A DNA stretch of 5,398 nucleotides from Chitinophagaceae bacterium (GTDB lineage Bacteria > Bacteroidota > Bacteroidia > Chitinophagales > Chitinophagaceae), in assembly GCA_025455245.1 (NCBI GenBank), contig JALOMX010000191.1:1-5398 (forward strand). Direction: 5' to 3'. Shown here in pieces: positions 1 through 5,398 of this stretch (position 1 is the stretch's first letter; every line of letters begins with the position of its first letter). The position numbers and the translations under genes were made by a program. The notes under the pieces are model-generated. The model did no database searches, was not told the DNA's origin, and saw nothing but the letters and a program-made list of their open reading frames with translations.

Positions 1-339
1 GCCATGCTGATCCTCGCACGCGCGGACTATCTGATCTATCAGGTTGCCGTCCGCATTTTGTTCATTCAGCCAATTTTCTGCAAGTGCTGCAGATCTTTTT
101 TCATGACCTTCCAAAGGGCCATCCGTAACGCCAAGGTCGTGAAACCATGCTGATGCTTTTACGATAAACGTTTCTTCTTCATTTAGCTGATAATGCCCTG
201 AAAGCTCACTTGCTGCAGCTACAACATTACGGGTGTGCTCAAGATTGTGGTAAGGCAGCAGCTTTCCGGATTCAACGAATGTTTTTTCTACAAAATGGGC
301 AATACCGGAGAGTATGCCGTTGTAATCCATTTGGGACAT
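1..339 (-). CDS. HD-domain phosphohydrolase, N-terminal part (runs off the left edge)
   Basis: Reading the minus strand from ATG at 339 gives 113 residues with no stop before base 1, so the C-terminus is missing. A second in-frame ATG lies at 330 (residue 4); neither start has a clear Shine-Dalgarno, so the start is uncertain by three codons. Metal-binding features of an HD superfamily hydrolase are visible: YHNLEHT at residues 30-36 (His35), the signature WFHD at 65-68 (His67-Asp68), and GHEKRSA at 78-84 (His79-Glu80), all in predicted helices. HD proteins hydrolyse phosphate esters, often nucleotides, using a bound metal. This N-terminus resembles the HD half of Bacteroidota proteins in which HD is fused to a C-terminal PycTM (DUF5706) membrane module, but that half would lie left of base 1. 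It follows pbpC in the same direction after 99 bp and may be cotranscribed with it. HD assignment is firm; substrate and fusion are inference. Confidence 0.85.
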   Translation of the reverse strand, partial: MSQMDYNGILSGIAHFVEKTFVESGKLLPYHNLEHTRNVVAAASELSGHYQLNEEETFIVKASAWFHDLGVTDGPLEGHEKRSAALAENWLNEQNADGNLIDQIVRACEDQHG

Positions 340-438
340 ATTAGAATAATGATATTTAACAAGCCTCTAAATTAATGGATTGCATAATAGAAACATTTTA
401 ATTTTCTGACGATTTAATGGTTTCGTAATGCCCTGAAA

Positions 439-2769
439 TCAAAGGTTCACTGTTTTTACTTCAATTCGTATATCCCTGTTTCTTCCTTTATCATCGGTGC
501 AGGAAATTTTTACCGGACCTTCTTTGGGCATAAAAAAAACTTTTTCCCTTGCAGGTGAGGTTTTGTAATGTTTGTTATTAATATACCAATGCACCATCAT
601 TACATCGGCATCAGGCAGACACTCGAGTAATATCGGCTCCAGATGATCTTTACTGATATAATACTCTGTATTATGTTTGGGAGATTGTATCACAGGTCCT
701 TTTTCTGCCCAAACAATGGTACAGGCCTCATTATGCGGAGGAATTATTTCATGTTTTTGCTGAACCCTGGTTTTAAATGCCTGTATTTCCGCTGGCAAAA
801 CGGTAAACCATTTTTTGATATATCCACCTTCGGGAGCACAGGCGGCACAATAACTTATTTTCCCGTCAGCACTGATCATGATCTCCTGCCGGTTTTGGCA
901 AAGGGTTGCGGGGGAAACAAGGGGGATGAAATAATCCAAAATACGTTGGTCACAGTGTTCATTGGCAGGCAATCCGGTTTCGGCACATACTATTCTTTGC
1001 TCCAAAGTCGGAGGCGGCTCGTACCAATCGTTATGGCTTGTACGGTCGATGGCATTGAAGAGGCGGAACAGGAGCGGGGTGGCAATAGTTGAACCACTCA
1101 ATCCGGGGTTGGAACTTCCCGAAAAGTTGCCAACCCAAACCCCAATGGTAAAAGATTTATTATAGCCTATGCTCCATGCATCCCTCCGGCCATAACTTGT
1201 GCCTGTCTTCCATGCTATTCGAGGCAGACTTTCCGTAACACCCCAATTTAAAGGCAAATCAGGACGATCAATTTTACTAAGGGTTTCATGCAGCATAAAA
1301 GACGCTTCTTCACTTAAAATCCGGGTTGAAAAGCCATCTTTTTCATTCAATAAAAATTTTAGCGGTTTATAATTTCCATTATTTGCAAGCATGCAATACA
1401 GGCCGGTAAGCTCCTCAAGGCTCGTGCCGCATCCACCCAATATCATACTCAGCCCCAATTTTCCCTGATCTCGTTTTATCTGCTGAAATCCGCTTTGTAC
1501 AAGGGTTTTAATAAATTTTTCTACACCAACTTCCCTTAGTGTATTTACGGCCGGAATATTCAGCGAATGCATCAGTGCATATTCCATGGTAACCTGCCCG
1601 TTGAATGTAAGATCATAGTTTTCAGGTGTGTACCCCTGATAATTTACAGGTACATCAGCAATTACTTTTTTGGGAGTTACCAATCCTGCATCCATTGCAA
1701 GACCGTACACCAAAGGTTTTAACGTGCTTCCCGGCTGCCGCCATGCTTTTGCGCCATTTACCTGTCCGGCATCGGTGGTATCAAAAAAATTTGCAGAACC
1801 TGCATAAGCAAGTATTTCCCTTGTTTTTGTATCTGCCACCACCACCGCCGCATTTCTGATTCCCATCAGTTTCAAACCCCTTACATAATCTCCGGTGATC
1901 TTTTCGGTCATTTGCTGAAGGTTGAGTGAAAGGGTTGTTTTTACAATAGGTTGACCGGTTGCACCCATCATTGCCGATACATGGGGGGCCAAACGTGGCG
2001 GTGCTTGACGTCGGGCATCAAATGGTTCGCTCAGTGCATCCTCAATTTCTTTGTCTGAGAAAAAACCCTTCAAAGCCATCCATTGCAACCATCGGTTTCT
2101 TTCTGATATTATTTTTTCATTGTGCTTTCCGGGCGTAAGGCTGTTTGGTCTGTTTGGTATTACGCTCAATGCAGTAATCTCTGCAAGCGATAAATGATCA
2201 GGTGATTTTTGCAGGTAAAAATAAGCTGCAGATGAAAGCCCCTCAATGTTTCCTCCATACGGTGCGAGGTTTAAATACATCCGCAATATTTCCTTTTTGC
2301 TGAAATTCCATTCTAACTGAGTAGCACGGAATATCTCAATGATTTTACTTGGTAGGGTACGCTTGCGCGGATGTATAAGCCTTGCAAGCTGCATAGTAAT
2401 AGTGCTTGCACCTGATGTACGGCGTCCGGTAAATAAATTGCGAAATCCTGCCCTGACTACTGCAACCGGATTAATTCCCGGATGGTAGAAAAACCACCTG
2501 TCCTCCTTGGCAAGGATCGCCTTTTCCATGAAAGGCGTTATTTCTTTTTGCTGCAGGTATAACCTCCATTTTTCATCCCTTGTGAGATTTGTATAAAGAA
2601 GGTTGCCCTTTCGGTCAAAAACCAACCGGGAGTATTCAGGCGAAGGTTTAAAAGGAAAAAGGATATTGAGTAAAAACCAAAGGCTTGTTAAAGAAATACT
2701 TACAAACAGCAGTCGTTTATAATTCTGTGGAATTTTTCCCAAAAATGATCTTAAGCCATAACCTGCCAT
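439..2769 (-). CDS. pbpC: Penicillin-binding protein 1C (bifunctional peptidoglycan synthase)
   Basis: This 776-residue class A PBP has the usual length for PBP1C and appears intact. It polymerises lipid II into glycan strands and cross-links stem peptides on the periplasmic face of the inner membrane. In order: a short cytoplasmic N-terminus with basic residues; one membrane anchor (about 20-40); a GT51 glycosyltransferase domain (about 60-235) with KEDRWFFYHPG at 88-98 (catalytic Glu89), GASTITMQLAR at 120-130, the SKIIE...QLE motif at 141-153 with Glu145 and Glu153, and the KKEILRMYLN motif ending at 167; a transpeptidase domain with nucleophile Ser348 in SxxK (STLK, 348-351), SLN at 402-404 and KTGT at 521-524; and a C-terminal BiPBP_C-like beta domain (about 690-776) typical of PBP1C. 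Cysteines at 595, 606, 624, 641 and 644 sit between the last two domains. The ATG at 2769 directly precedes the basic segment and anchor. It is divergent from a macroglobulin gene, its common genomic partner. Confidence 0.96.
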   Translation of the reverse strand: MAGYGLRSFLGKIPQNYKRLLFVSISLTSLWFLLNILFPFKPSPEYSRLVFDRKGNLLYTNLTRDEKWRLYLQQKEITPFMEKAILAKEDRWFFYHPGINPVAVVRAGFRNLFTGRRTSGASTITMQLARLIHPRKRTLPSKIIEIFRATQLEWNFSKKEILRMYLNLAPYGGNIEGLSSAAYFYLQKSPDHLSLAEITALSVIPNRPNSLTPGKHNEKIISERNRWLQWMALKGFFSDKEIEDALSEPFDARRQAPPRLAPHVSAMMGATGQPIVKTTLSLNLQQMTEKITGDYVRGLKLMGIRNAAVVVADTKTREILAYAGSANFFDTTDAGQVNGAKAWRQPGSTLKPLVYGLAMDAGLVTPKKVIADVPVNYQGYTPENYDLTFNGQVTMEYALMHSLNIPAVNTLREVGVEKFIKTLVQSGFQQIKRDQGKLGLSMILGGCGTSLEELTGLYCMLANNGNYKPLKFLLNEKDGFSTRILSEEASFMLHETLSKIDRPDLPLNWGVTESLPRIAWKTGTSYGRRDAWSIGYNKSFTIGVWVGNFSGSSNPGLSGSTIATPLLFRLFNAIDRTSHNDWYEPPPTLEQRIVCAETGLPANEHCDQRILDYFIPLVSPATLCQNRQEIMISADGKISYCAACAPEGGYIKKWFTVLPAEIQAFKTRVQQKHEIIPPHNEACTIVWAEKGPVIQSPKHNTEYYISKDHLEPILLECLPDADVMMVHWYINNKHYKTSPAREKVFFMPKEGPVKISCTDDKGRNRDIRIEVKTVNL

Positions 2770-2792
2770 TATGCTAAATTAGTATTAAGGTG

Positions 2793-2824
2793 CAAAAGAA
2801 AGTTGAATACATATCGTTATCAAA
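2793..2824 (-). promoter_or_regulatory. Putative Bacteroidota-type promoter of pbpC
   Basis: On the minus strand, TTTG (2824-2821; core TTG 2823-2821) is followed after exactly 20 bases by TTCTTTTG (2800-2793). This differs at one defined position from the Bacteroidota -7 element TAnnTTTG, and the spacing fits the 19-21 bases usual between the -33 and -7 elements in that phylum. It would place the transcript start about 15-20 bases before the pbpC ATG at 2769, a short AT-rich leader without Shine-Dalgarno. Short degenerate motifs occur by chance in AT-rich DNA, so this is a prediction only. No comparably good element was found on the plus strand for the macroglobulin gene. Confidence 0.35.
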
Positions 2825-3004
2825 TGCATAAAATGAATAATTTGGAGGCATGTTTTTTAAATTGCTGAAATGCCGGTGTCCCTGCCTAAATCTTGCCACC
2901 AAACGGCAATTAAGGTATTCAGTGTTTTGGCAATTGCACCAAAGAAAAGGTTTATCAAATCAAATTGTATACAACCCACATTATACCTCATAAATCAATC
3001 AAAC

Positions 3005-3058
3005 ATGAAACGCTTGTTCCTATTTGTTCTTTGCTGTTCTGTTTTTATTGTTTCCTGC
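3005..3058 (+). other. Lipoprotein signal peptide and lipobox (SPase II)
   Basis: The first 18 codons give Met-Lys-Arg, a hydrophobic core, and IVSC ending at the acylated cysteine Cys18 (codon 3056-3058). After the cysteine comes Asn-Arg-Asn-Gln-Val-Lys, which lacks the acidic cluster that Bacteroidota use as a surface-export signal for lipoproteins. This suggests that the protein stays facing the periplasm, as expected for a partner of PBP1C. The signal also settles the start codon at 3005: the 45 extra residues of the longer reading from 2870 would bury it. Confidence 0.85.
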
Positions 3059-5218
3059 AACCGAAACCAGGTTAAACTTGCCTTTACCAATGCAAGGGAT
3101 GAAGTGCCTGTACTTGGAAATTTCATTTTCCGGTTCAGCAGCGAACTTGCTACCGACAGCATGCTGAATAAGTGGGACAGTACTGAGTATATCAGTTTTT
3201 CACCGGCCATAAAAGGACGTTTCCGTTGGGAGGCAAGGGATCAGCTTGTGTTTTCCCCTGCAGGCCCTTTAATGCCCGCTACCGGCTATACGGCAACGTT
3301 TAATAAATCCCGTTTACTGAAGGGCACCGATTTTGATGCCATAGCAAATGCCGATGAGGTAACCTTCAAAACACCTGATTTATTGCTTGAACGACAACTG
3401 TTCGGATGGGTAAAAGATGAGTCCGGGAAAAACGTTCCCGTTCCTGTATTTGAATTGCATTTTAACTATCCCGTATTGCCGGCAGAAATTGAGAAGGGAT
3501 TAAAGATAATGGTAGACGAAAAGCAAGTGGATTTTGAATTGGAAACGCTTAGCTCTTCGCCGGTTATCAAAGGAAAGATTTCGGGGGTAATGGCAGAAGA
3601 CAGGGATTATGCAATATCATTGAATTTATCCAAAGGACTTGTACCGGATGGAGGTAAAAACGGACTTCCGGAGAATAAAACTTTTACCGATGAATTATCG
3701 TCCCCGTTTGTTTTGTTGATTAACGAAGTAACCACCGAACATGACGGAACATCAGGTTCAATTTACGTCAGGACGAATCAATTGATAACGGGGAATGAAT
3801 TGGCGCAGTTTATAGCAATCGAACCCGCTTTAAAGTATTCCGTAGAACCATCGGATAACGGACTGCTGATTACAAGTCAGGCCTTTAGTGTTGAAAACAG
3901 CTATTCAATAAAGCTGAAAAAAGGCTTAAAAGGACAACTTGGCGGTATTCTGAAAGAGGAGTACGAAACCGCGGTTACATTTGGTGAATTGGAACCTTCC
4001 TTAAGTTTTGCAAACAATAAAGCCGTTTATTTAAGTTCGGGTGGACAAAAAAATATTGAACTCAGAATAACCAATGTTCCAAAAATTAAAATTACCGTAA
4101 GTAAGGTATATGAGAACAACCTGCTCATGTCTGAATATTACGGATACTATCCAAAAGAAACCTACGATGATGAGTACTATGAAGATTATGGGGGAGAATT
4201 TAATGCCGGGGATGTACTGTATGAACAGGAAATTGAAACAAGGACTTTGCCCAAATATGGTGCCGGAAGATTACTTCATTTTAATCCGGATGACAAGTTG
4301 CCTGGATTTAAAGGTGTTTACCATATATCGGTAAGAAGTACTCAGGATTATTGGATTCGCAGCAGCCGGTTTATTTCTTTAAGTGATATTGGTTTAATTG
4401 CCAAATCGGGCGCAGGGAAAATGTTGGTTTTTGCCAACAGTATTCAATCGGCAAATTCCTTAAGCGGGGTTGGTATTCAGGTATATGCATCCAATAATCA
4501 GTTGATTGGCAATGGCAGTACCAACAGCGATGGGGTGGCAGAAATAACCCTTGGTTCCAATGAAGCATTTAGCGGATTTAAACCTGCAATGGTGGTTGCA
4601 AGGCTTGGAGACGACTTTAATTTTCTTCCTTTCAGCAATACCAAAGTCAATACGAGTAAATATAATGTAGGTGGAAAAAAGATCAACAGTACAGGACTTG
4701 ATGCATTTATTGCTCCGGAGCGCGACCTGTACCGTCCCGGCGAAACCATTCATTTCGCCGTAATAGTTAGGGACCTGAACAGAAAATCACCCGGCGCTTT
4801 ACCGGTAAAGCTTAAATTGTTGATGCCTAACGGAAAGGAATTGACGCAGCAAAGGAAAACCCTCGATGCAGAAGGCGTAACCGAATCTGCAATACCAATC
4901 CCTGTTACTGCTATAACCGGTACTTATATCCTTGAGCTTTACAATGGCAATGATGTTTTGATCCGTACCCATAATGTAAAGGTAGAGGAGTTTGTTCCGG
5001 ATAGGATAAAACTAACAGCAAGGATAGACAAGGAAATTTTAAAGCCTGGACAAAATGCATTATTGAACCTTGATGCTGTAAATTATTTTGGTCCTCCGGC
5101 TGCCGGGCGTAATTACGAAGCGGACCTCCGGCTGCCGGGCGTAATTACGAAGCGGAGGTTGAGATCAGGGAAAAGATATTCAGGCCTCAGCAATTTGGCC
5201 AATATGATTTTACGATAA
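3005..5218 (+). CDS. Alpha-2-macroglobulin family lipoprotein, truncated by a 32-bp tandem duplication
   Basis: As written the frame encodes 737 residues, far short of the roughly 1,500-2,000 usual for bacterial alpha-2-macroglobulins, which trap proteases in the periplasm. The frame is open from 2870, but ATG 3005 is chosen because it starts a lipoprotein signal: MKR, a hydrophobic stretch, and the lipobox IVSC with Cys18. An Ig-like domain (about 25-100) follows; then undefined beta-rich segments; a Tyr/Asp/Glu-rich stretch (376-409); a bMG3-like region with SDIGLIAK near 459-467; an MG2-type domain with ERDLYRPGE at 572-580; and the start of the next macroglobulin domain (VEEFVPDR near 660, NYFGPPAAG at 693-701). 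After residue 706 a tandem duplication shifts the frame: residues 707-737 are basic, unrelated to the family, and end at TAA 5216-5218. The thioester or bait region is not in view. The gene is divergent from pbpC. Family assignment is firm; whether the truncation is real is open. Confidence 0.9.
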   Translation: MKRLFLFVLCCSVFIVSCNRNQVKLAFTNARDEVPVLGNFIFRFSSELATDSMLNKWDSTEYISFSPAIKGRFRWEARDQLVFSPAGPLMPATGYTATFNKSRLLKGTDFDAIANADEVTFKTPDLLLERQLFGWVKDESGKNVPVPVFELHFNYPVLPAEIEKGLKIMVDEKQVDFELETLSSSPVIKGKISGVMAEDRDYAISLNLSKGLVPDGGKNGLPENKTFTDELSSPFVLLINEVTTEHDGTSGSIYVRTNQLITGNELAQFIAIEPALKYSVEPSDNGLLITSQAFSVENSYSIKLKKGLKGQLGGILKEEYETAVTFGELEPSLSFANNKAVYLSSGGQKNIELRITNVPKIKITVSKVYENNLLMSEYYGYYPKETYDDEYYEDYGGEFNAGDVLYEQEIETRTLPKYGAGRLLHFNPDDKLPGFKGVYHISVRSTQDYWIRSSRFISLSDIGLIAKSGAGKMLVFANSIQSANSLSGVGIQVYASNNQLIGNGSTNSDGVAEITLGSNEAFSGFKPAMVVARLGDDFNFLPFSNTKVNTSKYNVGGKKINSTGLDAFIAPERDLYRPGETIHFAVIVRDLNRKSPGALPVKLKLLMPNGKELTQQRKTLDAEGVTESAIPIPVTAITGTYILELYNGNDVLIRTHNVKVEEFVPDRIKLTARIDKEILKPGQNALLNLDAVNYFGPPAAGRNYEADLRLPGVITKRRLRSGKRYSGLSNLANMILR
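5093..5156 (+). repeat. Perfect 2 x 32-bp direct tandem duplication inside the macroglobulin gene
   Basis: Bases 5093-5124 and 5125-5156 are identical, beginning CCTCCGGCTG and ending ACGAAGCGGA. The repeat does not extend in either direction: 5092 is T against A at 5124, and 5157 is G against C at 5125. The unit length of 32 changes the reading frame. Each copy holds a perfect 10-base palindrome, CGTAATTACG (5109-5118 and 5141-5150), and a small GC-rich inverted repeat, CCGGC-T-GCCGG. CCTCCG at the start of each copy can pair with CGGAGG at 5153-5158. Perfect identity implies a recent duplication or an assembly error. Confidence 0.97.
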
Positions 5219-5398
5219 GCAACGGACAACGATTTTTTGATAATATCGTCAGGCAGGGTACCACCGATCCTTCGGGCAAGTCAACCGAATCGTTTACCAT
5301 TCCGGAAACCTACCGGGGCATGGGCATGTTACAGGCGCGTTTTTTTGCCACGGTTTTTGACGAGAATGGAAGGCCTGTCAGCAGGAATACAACGGTGG
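5125..5398 (+). pseudogene. Continuation of the macroglobulin reading frame, displaced by the duplication (runs off the right edge)
   Basis: Read in the frame that starts at 5125, codons are open to the right edge. With one repeat copy removed, NYFGPPAAGRNYEAEVEIRE reads straight through the junction into REKIFRPQQFGQYDF and on to RFFATVFDENGRPVSR, which has the character of macroglobulin beta domains. This stretch has no plausible start of its own: the frame has a TAA at 5110-5112 and no in-frame ATG until the GMGM segment near 5320. It is best read as the missing middle of the gene that starts at 3005. It would be translated only from an allele with one repeat copy, or after a frameshift. 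If the duplication is a sequence error, this and the upstream part are one normal CDS. Confidence 0.85.

Noticed and set aside
372..420. Repeated TTAATGG at 372-378 and 414-420 in the spacer between pbpC and the HD gene.
   Set aside because: A 7-base AT-rich match 42 bp apart is easily due to chance; no larger repeat or hairpin supports it.
340..438. Terminator or promoter between pbpC and the HD gene.
   Set aside because: No GC-rich stem with a T-run and no good TTG / TAnnTTTG pair was seen. AACCTTTG at the pbpC stop resembles a -7 element but lacks a correctly spaced -33 element.
643..1859. Open plus-strand frames of 67-149 codons inside pbpC.
   Set aside because: They are antisense to a well-supported gene, and their translations look like shadow products without recognisable domains.
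2870..3004. Upstream extension of the macroglobulin reading frame from ATG 2870 (45 extra residues).
   Set aside because: The extra residues have no signal or domain character and would bury the clear lipoprotein signal that begins at 3005.
5125..5218. The basic 31-residue tail of the truncated macroglobulin as a genuine domain end.
   Set aside because: It is encoded by the out-of-frame second repeat copy and the out-of-frame downstream sequence; the alternative frame gives family-like sequence.

Overview
The window looks like a chromosomal segment from a member of the Bacteroidota, probably a Chitinophagaceae/Sphingobacteriales-like organism. The clues are a moderately AT-rich base composition, start codons preceded by A-rich stretches instead of Shine-Dalgarno sequences, a promoter-like element close to the Bacteroidota TTG / TAnnTTTG form, and proteins that read like that phylum's homologues. 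The genus is not determined.

Layout. Bases 1-339 (minus strand) hold the N-terminal 113 residues of an HD-domain phosphohydrolase whose C-terminus lies outside the window. Bases 340-438 are a short AT-rich spacer with no convincing terminator or gene. Bases 439-2769 (minus) encode an intact 776-residue penicillin-binding protein 1C, with GT51 glycosyltransferase, transpeptidase and C-terminal BiPBP_C-like domains. Bases 2770-3004 form a 235-bp divergent intergenic region with a plausible pbpC promoter and a few short palindromes. From 3005 (plus) runs an alpha-2-macroglobulin family lipoprotein, which continues past the right edge.

The most notable point is in the macroglobulin gene. A perfect 32-bp direct tandem duplication (5093-5124 and 5125-5156) lies inside the coding sequence. 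Since 32 is not a multiple of 3, it shifts the frame: after residue 706 the protein runs into 31 unrelated residues and stops at 5218. Removing one copy in silico restores a macroglobulin-like reading frame that is open to the end of the window. The allele is therefore a recent frameshift, a reversible slippage switch, or an assembly error.

Functionally, a macroglobulin lipoprotein next to PBP1C is a known bacterial pairing (compare yfhM-pbpC of Enterobacteria). It has been proposed to link protease trapping in the periplasm with peptidoglycan repair after envelope breach. Here the two genes are divergent, not co-directional. The HD protein downstream of pbpC resembles the HD half of Bacteroidota proteins annotated as Pycsar-effector-like, but the decisive C-terminal half is not visible.
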